From contig NC_088300.1 in the NCBI RefSeq assembly GCF_032854445.1, forward strand, positions 59,682,984-59,746,983: a DNA stretch of 64,000 nucleotides, read 5' to 3'. Positions 46,650 through 57,969 of the stretch are shown here, piece after piece. The notes beneath the pieces are model-generated. The model was given only the letters and a program-made list of their open reading frames with translations, was not told the origin of the DNA and searched no databases. Origin of the DNA: Liolophura sinensis. Lineage: Eukaryota; Mollusca; Polyplacophora; Chitonida; Chitonidae. Each line of letters opens with the position of its first letter. The stretch's first letter is position 1. The position numbers were made by a program, and so were the translations under genes.

Positions 46650-47063
46650 TGTTTCTGATCAAGGCACTGCACTCCAGCGCCTTTACCTGTCTTTACATCC
46701 ATGATTCTGATATCTGGGATTCACATAGCCAAAGTGTGTCAACTCCGTAGGCGTTGCTTTCTACAGAAAGAAAACCATGGAAACCAGGTTGAAATTTAAC
46801 TTGTGATAAGCATCCCAATATCATTAGCTGTTACCTCCGTTCCCCACAGTATATTTTCTGCAGTTGTCCTTTGGGAAGATAACGTGTCCGTCAAGGAGAT
46901 TGCTGTTAACATCGTGCTGGGATGATTTACCTACTTTAACCACGCCATCAGCCCGTTTTTCTACTTCTTCTTTTCCTATCGTCTTAGAGGAAATGTCTGG
47001 TGCTATGGACGACTTTGTTCTGAGACGCCGTCGCCACGACCTCAACGAGCTATCACGCATTGA
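46650..47063 (+). pseudogene. 7TM receptor pseudogene, TM5-TM7 remnant, plus strand
   Basis: Reading in frame on the plus strand: SMILISGIHIAKVCQLRRR (TM5 and loop 3, missing about eight residues compared with receptor I), a stop after QVEI, then ISLAVTSVPHSI (TM6), a stop after NIVLG, then FTYFNHAISPFFYFFFSYRL (TM7; NPxxY is SPFFY) and a tail ending at 47063. It aligns throughout with receptor I, which begins only about 530 bp further on. TM1-TM4 were not recognised. Two in-frame stops and deletions make it non-functional. Confidence 0.8.
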
Positions 47064-47594
47064 TTTTCCCGCTGTGACTGGTACATTTATCTACGGAGCC
47101 AGGCGGTGCCAGTACGAGCAACCAGTTAAATGTGCCAAAATCCCTGTATACGCAAATCATTACTGTGGCACATTTTGAGTTTAATCAGTTTATAAACACT
47201 TTAAGTGGAACTTTTCAGTAGAAAATATTAAACTGAAAGACGGAAAACTTTTTTCGAGCTTTGGCCTCCAGGGACTGTATCACACTAATATGAGCTCCTC
47301 ACAGCATTTTCTACCTACCAAATCATGTTTGCTTTTCGACCTTTTGGGCATATAGATGTCATTTTTATAGAGGGCCATTGATCGGTTATTCCTGTCCATT
47401 AGGAAGCAAAGGTGTGGACGCCATTACCAATAAGCCAATATTTACAGCATGCATATTTACACAGATCGCATGTTGTGACGGCCCATGGACTAGTGTTTAA
47501 ACAGAACAAACGCCTCTAAATCTAGATTTCAGACACTATTAGGACACTTAACATTGAACAGAACATTGATACCCTCGTGAGCATAGTAACAATC
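47064..47594 (+). promoter_or_regulatory. 5' flank of receptor I, duplicated at 63.4 kb
   Basis: The last 200 bp (about 47380-47594) match the region before the degenerate receptor copy at 63651. An example is ATATTTACACAGATCGCA in both, followed by TGTTTAAACAGAAC. The promoter therefore travelled with the gene. No clear TATA box was chosen. Confidence 0.5.
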
Positions 47595-48569
47595 ATGATG
47601 TATATACTGCGTTTTAACCACTCCGTCATGGGAAATGTCCTTATCTTTACCTCTGTAGCAGTAATGTTTCTGTCAGTATTTGGGTTGGTGGCCAATGGAC
47701 TAATGATTTACTCCGTCTTGCGTCAACCCAGTCTGCGGCGTTCTCCTACCTATGTAACCCTCGTCAGTTTGGCCACATCAGACAGCTTTTCGCTGATAAC
47801 ATCATCGGTGTTGCTCACAATGCTCTATACGACAGGACCAAGCCAATTGTCCTGCACGTTGTTTATGTATACAGGGGTTACTGCTGTCTGTTCTTGTGCT
47901 CATCATCTAACAGCGTTTTCTGTGTTACGATACATGGTTTTGGTGAAACCTGTCTTCTCATTGAAGCACCTCACTAAGACGAAAACTGTCATGATCGCCT
48001 GTGCGCTGATATGGATGGAATCTTTGGCTGTCGGTTCATTTGTCGTTCCTAATGTTGAAATGATGTTATTCAATGTAACTAACAACACAACAGTGTCGCT
48101 ATGTTCGCTCACGCACAGTGCATGGCCATTTTTTGTGTCCATGGTAGTCCTTGTTGGATTTATTCCGATGGCTTTGGTAGCCTTTTTCCACATAGCCAAA
48201 GTGTGTCAACTGAGAAAACGCATTGTCAGACCACTGGAAAGTCAAGGAAGTCAGGTATCAATAAAAGTTGTGGTGGGAATTCTTATATCATTGGGAGTTA
48301 CGTCCCTTCCTAACTGGATATATTGGCTATGTTATATGCACACGAATGAATTGTCACTGGATATGTTAGCACTGGGATATGTTCTAGGATCCTTCACCTA
48401 CATGAACAATGCCATAGACCCGTTGCTTTACTTTTTCTTTTCGAACCGTCTTCGGAGAAACGTTTGTTGTTGCCGGTGTCAATATGGTGATGTCAATCTC
48501 CCAGATACTGAATTAACTGATAAATCTCACTACAAAAATAACCATCCTCAAAACCAGCGACCTGTTTGA
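47595..48569 (+). CDS. Rhodopsin-like 7TM receptor I (LRY, DPxxY), plus strand
   Basis: 324 residues from ATG 47595 (MMYILRFNHS); a second ATG follows directly and an upstream GTG is not used. It is the only intact member on the plus strand. GLVANGLMIYSVL, loop 1 RQPSLRRSPTYVTLVSLATSD, Cys before TM3 (LSCTLF), AHHLTAFSVLRYMVLVKPV, loop-2 sequons (NVT, NNT, NTT) and Cys (VSLCSL), FHIAKVCQLRKR, TM6 VTSLPNWIYW, TM7 NNAIDPLLYFFFS, CCCRC in the tail. Related broken copies lie just upstream (46.7 kb) and at the right edge (63.65 kb), defining a plus-strand sub-family. A minisatellite starts about 140 bp after the stop. Confidence 0.92.
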   Translation: MMYILRFNHSVMGNVLIFTSVAVMFLSVFGLVANGLMIYSVLRQPSLRRSPTYVTLVSLATSDSFSLITSSVLLTMLYTTGPSQLSCTLFMYTGVTAVCSCAHHLTAFSVLRYMVLVKPVFSLKHLTKTKTVMIACALIWMESLAVGSFVVPNVEMMLFNVTNNTTVSLCSLTHSAWPFFVSMVVLVGFIPMALVAFFHIAKVCQLRKRIVRPLESQGSQVSIKVVVGILISLGVTSLPNWIYWLCYMHTNELSLDMLALGYVLGSFTYMNNAIDPLLYFFFSNRLRRNVCCCRCQYGDVNLPDTELTDKSHYKNNHPQNQRPV

Positions 48570-48707
48570 CTTCGCCCGGAACATACAAGCATTTAAAATG
48601 TGCAAAATTTTCTGTATAACGAATGCACCTCAGTAATATCATATTCAGAGGACGCGTGCGGTATTTAACCTGGGCAGGACAGTACCCAGTAATACGACAA
48701 TTACGGC

Positions 48708-50134
48708 AATGTCCCAGTTGTGTAATGCCCAAGTTGTATAATGCCCCAGCTATGCTATATTTCAGTTGTGCAATGCCTCAGTTGTGCAATGCCTCAGTTA
48801 TGTAATGTCCCAGTTTTGTGATGCCCCAGTTGTGTAATGCCTCAGTTGTGTAATGCCCCAGTTGTATAATGCCCCAGCTATGTTATACTTCAGTTGTGCA
48901 ATGCCTCAGTCGTGCAATGCCTCAGTTATGTAATGTCCCAGTTTTGTGATGTCCCAGTTGTGTAATGCCCCAGTTGTGTAATGCCTCAGTTGTATAATGC
49001 CCCAGTTGTGTAATGCCCCAGTTGTATAATGCCACAGTTGTGTAATGCCCCAGTTGTGTAATGCCCCAGTTGTATAATTCCCCAGTTGTGTAATGCCCCA
49101 GTTGTGTGATGCCCCAGTTGTGTGATGGCCCAGTTGTGTAATGTCCCAGTTGTGTAATGCCTCATTTATGTAATGTCCCAGTTATGTGATGGCCCACTTG
49201 CGTAATGCCCAAGTTGTATAATGCCCCAGTTTTATAATGCCCCAGTTGTGTAATGCCCCAGCTGTGTGATGCCTCAGTTATATAATGTCCCAGTTATGTG
49301 AAGGCCCAGTTGTGTAATGCCCCAGTTGTGTAATGCCCCAGTTGTGTAATGCCCCAGCTGTGTGATGCCTCAGTTATATAATGTCCCAGTTATGTGATGG
49401 CCCAGTTGTGTAATGCCCCAGTTTTATAATGCCCCAGTTGTGTAATGCCCCAGTTGTGTAATGCCTCATTTATGTAATGTCCCAGTTATGTGATGGCCCA
49501 CTCGTGTAATGCCACAGTTGTGTAATGCCCCAGTTGTATAATGCCCCAGTTGTGTAATGCCCCAGTTGTGTGATGCCTCAGTTATATAATGTCCCAGTTA
49601 TGTGATGGCCCAGTTGTGTAATGCCTCAGTTGTGTAATGCCTCATTTATGTAATGTCCTAGTTTTGTGATGCCCCAGTTGTGTAACGCCCCAGTTGTATA
49701 ATGCCCCAGTTGTATAATGGCCCAGTTGTGTAATGCCCCAGTTGTGTGAAGCCCCAGTTGTGTGATGGCCCAGTTGTGTAATGTCTCAGTTGTGTAATGC
49801 TCATTTATGTAATGTCCCAGTTATGTGATGGCCCACTTGTGTAATGCCCCAGTTGTGTAATGCCCCAGTTGTATAATGCCCCAGTTGTGTAATGCCCCAG
49901 TTGTGTAATGCCCCAGTTGTATAATGCCCCAGTTGTGTGATGCCTCAGTTATATAATGTCCCAGTTATGTGATGCCTCAGTTATATAATGTCCCGGTTGT
50001 GTAATGCCTCATTTATGTAATGTCCTAGTTTTGTGATGCCCCAGTTGTGTAATGTCCCAGTTGTGTAATGCCTCATTTATGTAATGTCCTAGTTTTGTGA
50101 TGCCCCAGTTGTCTAATGCCCCAGTTGTGTAATG
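48708..50134. repeat. Minisatellite, about 89 copies of a 16-bp unit
   Basis: The consensus plus-strand unit is CCCCAGTTGTGTAATG. Variants (CCTCAGTTATATAATG, GCCCAGTTATGTGATG, CCCCAGTTTTGTGATG) recur in the same order several times, which indicates a higher-order structure of several units. Almost no length variation occurs within units; a few are one base short. There are no spacers, so it is not a CRISPR array. Confidence 0.98.
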
Positions 50135-52279
50135 GTGAATACAAGATAAATCTATACAGCTACTGGTGTTAGTTCGGGATAAGGACTATTTGGTTTTCAA
50201 TCGTGTATTACGATATTGGGATCGATTAAATGTTAACTATTAAAATGTAAGCGTCAAGTCCCGCGTTCATATACTTTTGAACACCCGGGTGCACTAATGG
50301 ACTGCAAGCAAAAACTGCTGAGCAAAGATTTGTTATACATTGAATGGACATGTTCGTGCCACAACGTGTTTGCTGTCAACAGTACACCAGGTTTTTTAAA
50401 TAATGTGCATATATTTGAATGTATCATTTGAATACAATTTGTCTTACGTAGGAAGGTATGTCAGCAAGCTGCGGATATTCGTGGGTTTCCTCCCACTGTA
50501 GATAAATATTATTGTTCAAGACTTTAGTACATACAGTGGCATATACTGTAGTACATACACTAGCATATATATTTTAAAGGACAAGACAGCACCTGATTAA
50601 AACATATTTCAATCGAAAGCAAGACTCTCAAACTTTCTAAAAAATATGATACCTCATTATTGTAATAAGATTTCACCGAATAACATGAAGAACAAAATGA
50701 CAATACTGCACAAATGGCTGGTGTGAGTCAAGGTAGCCATCTTGAGAATTTTATCCAATCAAACACGTTGATATCAGATTGCGCGGCCTAAGCTGTGACG
50801 TAGCCTTTGCCCAGTCATTCCATGCAGTGACATATGATAACACAGAACTGCTGCATAAGACATCATTTTGAGATCGTTTACAACGATTTAGTTACATGTA
50901 GTCGAAGGGCCATTTCACAAAATGTTGTGGGCAGGTCTTTATCATTTACAGACACCCACAGATGTAAAGTCAGTTGATTTACAAGCCGTGTAATATTCAA
51001 CGACCGTATCACAAATTATGTCAGAGAGTAGCACGCCGTCTCGTCCAAACTACATTCATCTCTCCAAATACATTTGCTACATTTTAACATTTAGTCAGCA
51101 CTTTGTAAATAACAAATATCAGGTCAGTACAAAATTCATTAGGGGTGAGGAAGGTTTACAGGAATGAGAAAACGACATCTCACCAGACAGGTTAAATCTT
51201 ATCATACAATTTCTTTCGGTTCGACTGAAGAATTATGACGGTCCAACGGAAGAATTTGAATTTTGCTCCATCGTCTTTCTAGCATACAAGGGATAGTTTT
51301 TTTTCTGTTTTCTTTTATAAAATGCAGTAAAATTATTAAAACGCCATGTTCAAACCGAGATGACGTCCGCGATGACTAGGTCAGCACTCCTTTCCTCTTA
51401 GACGCCACCGGTACAATATTGAAGTATAAAATCCAGCGACAGTCGAATACCTAGATCAGCCTCAGTGGTGCTTAGACTTAATTCAATTTGTTTCAGAACT
51501 GAACATGAATCTAGTTCTACTACAATCCTCTTGTAATTGTGTAAACATTTATTAGGGTGTCACAACCGCTGGAGTTCCTTGTAAATGATATAGTGGGTCT
51601 ACTGTATCAACAGTTCAAGCAGTGGAAGAAATATTCTTCCAGTATGTCTTTTTCCAGTATTTTCGAGAAAACTATATTTATCACGCCATCGTATAAGTGA
51701 AATATTCTTGGAGACTTGTGATAAATCATTAGACCTTGTATATATCAACATTAAAAGCATCCTGTTCCATCTGCAATGTTGCATTCCTTTTGTTCTTCAG
51801 GAAAAGCACATCTTTTTAACTCGTCCTTAAAACATTACGTTCTACGGATGGTATCCTGGTAATTTCAGAAACAGAAGATGCTATATACTCGCATAATTTA
51901 AAGCATTTGGTCCCATCTCCCAGGTAAGATTAGCAAGCATTGTACTAGCGATTGGAAGGGAAGGCCACCACTCACTCTCTCTTCGTCTAACGAATAATCT
52001 GTGTGTAGAAATACCAAGCAATAGAGGGTTTATTGATACACGCCGAGTTTACTTTTTGCACAAAAATGAGTCCAGGGATGATTCTGCTTATGTGCTACAA
52101 ATCTATGCGTAGAAACAATAATCGCAAGGGCAATTACCAAAACGAAGTAAGACAGAAACCACCAAAGAACTAAGAAAGTATATCAAGTTCGAAATTAAGA
52201 CGAAATCATGCAAAGAGAAGCAGTCAACAGTTTTCACTGATGTTGGATGGACGCACAGTATGCTCTAGGCGACTGAGTG
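50135..52279. other. No gene seen; worn SINE fragments
   Basis: A decayed SINE body lies at about 50451-50520 (GGAAGGTATGTCAGCAAGCT, GGGTTTCCTCCCACTG). A short tail piece (ATCGTATAAGTGAAATATTC) lies at about 51688-51712. About 50575-50980 has a more even composition and may be another repeat. No gene is supported. Confidence 0.4.
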
Positions 52280-52859
52280 AAATCAGTATTCAAATCGTGT
52301 ACCATACTAAAATATCAATTATCGATAACAAAATATGTATCTTAATTGCGCTTTGATTGCAATTGTCCAGATATCCAACGTGGCGGTATTATTCATGACG
52401 ACGAATATACCTCCCCTAGCCCCGTTTGAAGAGGAATTAGACACAATCATCAAGCAGAGCGCCGGAGAATCTGGACATTCTGTTCATATTTACTTACAAG
52501 AGAATTATTCTCATTGTAAGGCTTAAGAAACTTGAAGAATATCTTGAGACAATAGTTTTTGCAATAATACCTTGTGACGTTGAATGAAATCGTCACATAA
52601 CACGCAGGATCTAACAAATGCTACACGCCATTCGCGTCTACAAGAGAGGAATACGTTTCGGTCTTTGTACAAATATAGATCCAGGCACTTTGCTCTCTAG
52701 CTAAACCATGCCGTTCTAAAAATTGTAAACGTTCTCAGGTGAATGTGTCTAATTTCCTCGTTTCATAATGGAATTATCACATTTTAGCAGTTTTAACATT
52801 ATCTATTGTACTTTTGAATTTGTGATACAGTTTCTAAATATAAATCATTTAGTGCTCAC

Positions 52860-52997
52860 GGTCTGGCAGCAACCTGCGGATGGTCGTGGGTTTCCCCCGG
52901 GCTCTGCCCGATGTCCTCCCACCATAATGCTGGCCACCGTCGTATAAGTGAAATATTCTTGAGTACGGCGTAAAGCACCAATCAAATAAAAAAATAA
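52860..52997 (+). mobile_element. 5'-truncated SINE with 13-bp target duplication
   Basis: Starts at GGTCTGGCAGCAACCTGC and ends in an A-rich AAATAAAAAAATAA tail. ATTTAGTGCTCAC occurs at 52847-52859 and 52998-53010. The paralogous site near 40600 in copy 1 is empty. Confidence 0.96.
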
Positions 52998-53069
52998 ATT
53001 TAGTGCTCACTTATTGCTAAGCGTCGCATTTAACACTGTTTGACTGGGATCACAGTCATCACAACAATA

Positions 53070-53334
53070 TTTTTGATTTTTTGATTGGTGTTTTACGCCG
53101 TACTCAAGAATATTTCACTTATACGACGGCGGCCAGCATTATGGTAGGTGGAAACCGGGCACAGCCCGGGGAAAACCCACGACCATCCGCAGGTTGCTGG
53201 CAGACCTTCCCACGTACGGCCGGAGAGGAAACCAGCATGAGCTGGACTTGAACTCACAGCGACCGCATTGGTGAGAGACTCCTGGGTCATTACGCTGCGC
53301 TAGCGCGCTAATCAACTGAGCCAAGGAGGCCCCT
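53070..53334 (-). mobile_element. Full-length tRNA-derived SINE
   Basis: Complete minus-strand copy from GATTGGTGTTTTACGCCGTA to the head (GCTAGCGCGCTAATCAACTG, GGAGGCCCC). A-box and B-box regions are present. An 11-bp target duplication TCACAAYAATA lies at 53059-53069 and 53335-53345, with one mismatch. Confidence 0.95.
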
Positions 53335-53460
53335 TCACAATAATACCAAGTAATCGAGGTACTTCACTTATATGTATCTACGTAACCTTTTCGCCCTGCG
53401 TAGAATGGCAAGATTGTCACTCAATACTTAAAGTATATAGAAGCGTGTCTTTGTTTTCTT

Positions 53461-54425
53461 TCAGGAACGACATCGTGTGTTTCGCCGTAGAGTATATACA
53501 TTTATGCTAAAAAAATGACTTCGATTCCCTTGGGACTTGTGGTGCATTATCCTTGTTACTTCGAGAACTGGAATTATGAATAAAAACATACCAAAAAGAA
53601 TAAAATGTGGGAGGCAAGTAACAACAAACGTTGTCCAAATACTGGCAATGATTCTAACAGACACTTGCTTGGTGCGACATCCATCATTTGACTTGACAAT
53701 ACGGTTACGTAGCTGACACTCCATAGCTATATGGAATGCTGGAATAATGGTTATTGGGTTAAAAATCCAGTTTTTTACTATGAATGCCACCAGCCATTGA
53801 GTTGATAAGAGCGTATTAAAGATATATATTGGTATTGTAGAGTTGAAACTCGTGTTGAAAAACAGCATTCTTAACTGAAGGATTAGCGGTAAACTGAAAT
53901 TCAGAGCAATGGTCCATATTATAACGCAAGTAATCATGGGGATTTTACCGGCCAAATGCTTCATTGCGACTAATGGCTTGACTAAGATACAGAATAGGAT
54001 CAGTAGGCGACTTGTCCAGTAAACAACGATAATAGGGAAGTTTCGAGTTCGAGCTTTCATCGCTGTAAAAATGTCTGTCGAGAATCTTAGGCAACTGTCT
54101 CTTAGCGAAGACGAAAATTGAGGAGCTGAATATTTGCAAACTTGCAAGTTCCCAAAAAGGGAAGAGGTGTCACTCCTGCCTCTGGGACAAAGTGGGACAG
54201 GTGATCGGTAAATTATTGGCAACAAAAGTTGCCTCACATTTTTCTTCAAAAAATTTTATGGAGCCTTACTGTTTAAACAAGCCATTTTGTTTATCTCTCT
54301 CTTTCGAAACTGGGCTGGTGTAAGACGGAGTAAATCAGCAAGGCGTTAGTCACCAAACCAAATAATGAGGTTGTAGTTGTCACTACATAAACTACGATTA
54401 AAAGAGTGGAAAGCTGAAACTGGCA
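53461..54425 (-). pseudogene. 7TM receptor J, broken copy of G/K
   Basis: TM4-TM6 are close to receptors G and K (SFNSTIPIYIFN, PITIIPAFHIAMECQLRNR, RTKQVSVRIIASI, VVTCLPHFI). The TM3 end reads ILFCILVKPL, so the LRY arginine is lost. TM7 is absent. About 300 bp of unrelated sequence (54.0-54.29 kb) replaces TM2-TM3. The TM1 remnant (GLVTNALLIYSVL) lies at 54310-54420, with a one-base loss near the start shifting the frame. The open frame through the middle is a chance survivor. Non-functional. Confidence 0.87.
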
Positions 54426-54900
54426 AACATCCAAATCTTATCCGCTGTGCAATAATTCCTTTGTGAAACCCGTTTAGCTGTTTCTCTGTAGTTAACTACA
54501 TTCTGCTTTGTAGAAATGATGTGTAAATGTGAGAAGTTGCCTGTGTAAATACATAAAATGCGTGGGTAAGAATAATGTTGAGTGGATGTCCATAATTGCA
54601 AACCAGAGTCAACATGTGGTTTGGAAAACACCCAGAGAATATTTAAGAGCAATTAACCGTAATGGATAGATGTAACTGGGAGTTTACTCAACTCTAATCA
54701 TGAAATAAAGAATATTCGCCTAATGGCTCTTCGAGGCAAATCACTTAGTTAAAACAGAGGCCTTCTGGCGTTATATCGACACCATTAGTTTTGACTCAAC
54801 CCACACTATCGACAATATATACCCAAATAAAATTTCTTTTTCAGGTCCTAATATGTAAAAGTTTGCATTGTTTGCATGTCACTGAGGGTCGACATATATG

Positions 54901-55133
54901 ATGAATGCAAAATGACTCCTAACACAGTAACACATCTCGTAAGGCCGTGTTACATCAAGATCAATTTACATACAGACATACAGAGACAAGAACAAGAAAC
55001 CTGACTATTTTCATTTCGTTTAGTCTAAGTTGCATTATATAAAGAACCAACATTTCAGTTTTTGGGAGTGGCATTCCACATCTCCGTTTGGATAAAGTAA
55101 TATTTGTTTTTCGTTTTCATGATTTTCGGCAAC
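54901..55133. other. No gene seen
   Basis: Spacer between the duplicated unit and inserted retroelements. Confidence 0.4.
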
Positions 55134-55262
55134 ATGGGACCGGCCCCGATAGTACAGTTAGTAGAGCGTCCGCCCCGGGAGCGGTAGATTCAGGGTCAAT
55201 CCTGGGTCGAGTCACACCCAAGACCTTAAAAGAGGAAGTTGTAATTTCCTCTGTCATAATTC
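55134..55262 (+). mobile_element. Fragment of a second tRNA-derived SINE family
   Basis: GGCCCCGATAGTACAGTTAG and AGTAGAGCGTCCGCC form an A-box-type head, and ATCCTGGGTCGAGTCA a worn B box. It continues into AAAGAGGAAGTTGTAATTTC. It is unlike the common SINE in this window. Its length and order fit a tRNA-derived SINE, not a functional tRNA gene, because the cloverleaf is broken. Confidence 0.55.
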
Positions 55263-55391
55263 GGAGTTTGTTTTTTTTTTTAAATTTACATTGTATTTGT
55301 TAGCGTAGGGGTTAAAAAGAGGCAGGCTGTTTTGATTGTACATGCACTGTGTTTTCAGCACTACTAACACGGGCTTCTGTCGCCCACGCCT

Positions 55392-55920
55392 TTGGCTGTG
55401 AGTCGCTTCACGGCAAAACTAATAGTCCGTAGGCTAACTAATGGCTCACTGTCGGTTCCTTTGCACGAAGTTTTAAGTATTGTCAAAACAGATTCCAGGA
55501 AAGCACAAAACATTTCAGAACCTGCAGTTAGAGAGGCGACAGCCCAGTATAGCCGTCCTGTAACACAAACAGCTGTGCCTTACCCCACTGAACCAATTGC
55601 CCCTACCTCCCCCTACCCCGCCCCATCTCCGAGGACCTCGCGACCTATTAGCCAAGCTATTAGGAGACCTACACTGGAGGCTAGAGGTGAAAACAAAGAC
55701 AGTCAAGTAACTTCTATTGAGTCAGGTGACTTACTGGTAAAGCTGATCGCTTTTATAACAGAAATTGTTTTTGTGTTTCTGAAAGTAGAGAAAAGGGGGA
55801 TAACCTGCAGCAAATAATTTCTTCTGCAAGTCGCTATCTTGGAGAAGATGGAATTTCTTTACCCAAACTAATGGCAGTATTAAGATCCAGTAGCCCAACC
55901 GCTACTCATGGATAATGGTG
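55392..55920 (+). pseudogene. LINE ORF1 remnant
   Basis: A Pro/Thr/Ser-rich 141-codon frame (PTEPIAPTSPYPAPSPRTSR). It then shifts to a frame reading LQQIISSASRYLGEDGISLP and stops at 55913-55915. It is placed before the endonuclease as ORF1 should be. No zinc knuckle is visible. Confidence 0.5.
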
Positions 55921-55968
55921 TGTACTATTTATTTACTATCGTGACTTTTTATCTACTTCATCAAAATT

Positions 55969-56590
55969 TTGTATGCACATGGTCCAGAATTGAAAAAGTA
56001 TGTCTTTAACTTACCCGAATTACCAGATATTATATGTTTGCAGGAGACCTTTCTCAATGAGCCTTATCAGTTCAAGCTGTCCGAATTCACGGCAGTTAGG
56101 AAGGATCGGGAAGGCCGAGGGGGTGGCCTGCTTACATTAATCCGAGATAATGTCTCGTACTCTGAAATTAAGTTGCCTAATGTAACCTCATTTGAATGTC
56201 AATGTGTGTGTTTAGCTCTTAAGTTTGGTAAGTGTGTTAATGTTATAAACATTTACAACCCTTGCTTAATTGATAACGGACTAACAACTGTGTTGGAGTC
56301 TGTAAGTTGACCAAAAGTTATTTGTGGTGACTTTAATGCTCATAATCGCATATGGGGTAGTGTTGATTCTGATGTAAATGTAGAATTGTTCCAGATTTTA
56401 TTGATACGAATGGTTTTGTTTTTTTGAATACTGGCGCGCGGACACGAATTGATATTCGTACTGGTAATATATCATGCCTGCATCTTACATTTTGTTCTGC
56501 TAATATAAGTGCTGGCTTTTCTTGGTCTGTGGATCAGCTGTCACCTTGTGCCAGCGACCATTATCTCGTGCATGTTCGCATTGGTAAGCC
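55969..56590 (+). pseudogene. LINE endonuclease domain, frameshifted
   Basis: Motifs in order: IICLQETFL, GRGGGLLTLIRDNV, VINIYNP, then, after a stop at 56310, VICGDFNAHNRIWGS in the continuing sequence. Finally SDHYLVHVRIG follows in another frame. These are the catalytic Glu, Asp-Phe-Asn and Ser-Asp-His motifs of the AP-endonuclease-like domain. Confidence 0.88.
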
Positions 56591-56899
56591 GTTATGTAAC
56601 AACTCCACTGGTAGGCTATCAAGATGGAAAACTGAAGATGCAGACTGGAGCTCTTTTAAGCATTCAGTAAGCAAAGTTTCGGAAACTGATGTACTTAGTG
56701 AAAATTTGGATGAGTTTAATGATGCAGTTTTAGGTTACATTTCCAGAGCTGCCGAAAGCAGTATGCCGAAATCATCAGGAAGACCTTGCCCAAAACCTCC
56801 TGTACCCTGGTGGAATGAAGAATGTGAGGAAGCCATCAAAGCTCGCAAGAAAGCTAAAAACAGTGCAAAACGTACACTACTCCTGGCCTGGGGTAAAGC

Positions 56900-57960
56900 G
56901 ATTGTGGCGCCTGTTCTCAAGCCCGGAAGCCCCCATCTAATCCATTATCGTATAGACCCATCTCACTCACCAGTAATTTCTGTAAATTGATGGAGCGTAT
57001 GGTCAATGCTCGCCTAAGGTGGCATCTTGAAAGTAAAGGCCTTCTTTCCTCATTACAGAGTGGGTTTAGACGTAACCGACAGACAACAAAACATGTTGTT
57101 AGGCTAGAATTTGATATTAAGAATGGGTTGTTAAATAAGGAATATCTTTTAGCAGTTTTTTTAGATGTCGAGAAGGCGTACGATATGGTGTGGAGAAGAG
57201 GGGTGCTGAAGAAAATGGCAGACATGGGTTTGGGGGAAAGATATTGGCATGGCTGAGAAAGTTTTTGTCTAATACACAAATATCTGTTCGTGTAGGTAAA
57301 GAATTTTCAGACCCTATTACTACGGAGAATGGTACCCCTCAGGGAAGTGTCATTTTACCGTTATTGTTCAATGTCATGATAAATGATCTTCCTAGTGTTG
57401 TTCATCCTTAAACTAAATGTGGTCTTTTTGCAGATGACAAAGCCGTATGGGCATCGTCCAAAAGTTTTAAACTGGCTCATAAGTACCTCCAAAAGAGCCT
57501 AAACTCTATTTTTCTCTGGGGGAAAAAGTGGGGGTTTAAATTTTCTCCTGTTAAATCCAAAGGTATGATATTTACTCGTAAACGCATAATTTCGAACTCT
57601 CCACTTGTGTTGGGTAATGATGCCATAAAAATATCACCTGCATTTAAGTGCTTAGGAGTGTGGTTAGACAAGTTTCTGACCTGGTCTAACCATATTGATC
57701 AAATAGTTGTTAAATGTACTAAGGCCTTTTATTTAATGCGATCCATTTCTGGAACTTATCACCTGCATTTAAGTGCTTAGGAGTGTGGTTAGACAAGTTT
57801 CTGACCTGGTCTAACCATATTGATCAAATAGTTGTTAAATGTACTAAGGCCTTTTATTTAATGCGATCCATTTCTGGAACTTCATTGGGTGGGGGGGGGG
57901 GGGGGAGCGGGCAGATAAAACCTCTTTATTGATGTTATACACGGCTCTAATTCTGTCAAG
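56900..57960 (+). pseudogene. LINE reverse transcriptase, frameshifted
   Basis: VAPVLKPGS, SYRPISLTS (after a shift), LLSSLQSGFRRNRQTT, AVFLDVEKAYDMVW, GTPQGSVILPLLFNVMIND and GLFADDKAVW are the ordered RT motifs, and the FADD active site is still intact. Between the connector after the endonuclease and the first RT motif a large segment is missing. Frameshifts lie near 56.94 and 57.24 kb; a stop near 57.41 kb interrupts the frame. Confidence 0.9.
57633..57882 (+). repeat. Exact 125-bp tandem duplication inside the LINE
   Basis: 57633-57757 and 57758-57882 are identical as read, each starting ATCACCTGCATTTAAG and ending TCTGGAACTT. The length is not a multiple of three. A 15-base G run starts eight bases after the second copy. 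Confidence 0.95.
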
Positions 57961-57969
57961 ACTGGATTG

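Larger units (their letters stand above)
52280..54900. repeat. Segmental duplication, copy 2 (receptor J plus flanks)
   Basis: Aligns with copy 3 from its far downstream flank (ATATCCAACGTGGC at about 52370 and TATCCAACGTGGC at about 59980) through the receptor to the upstream flank. It aligns with copy 1 from about 52720 on. It contains two later SINE insertions and the broken receptor J. Confidence 0.7.

Noticed and set aside
48708-50134. Possible CRISPR-like array
   Set aside because: Units are head-to-tail with no spacers, and the context is a eukaryotic genome; it is a minisatellite.
53461-54249. 262-codon frame as an intact receptor
   Set aside because: TM1-TM3 are replaced by unrelated sequence, TM7 is absent and the LRY arginine is lost; it is pseudogene J.
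55139-55222. tRNA gene before the LINE
   Set aside because: B-box area and stems are degenerate, and the sequence runs into a SINE-type body; treated as a SINE fragment.
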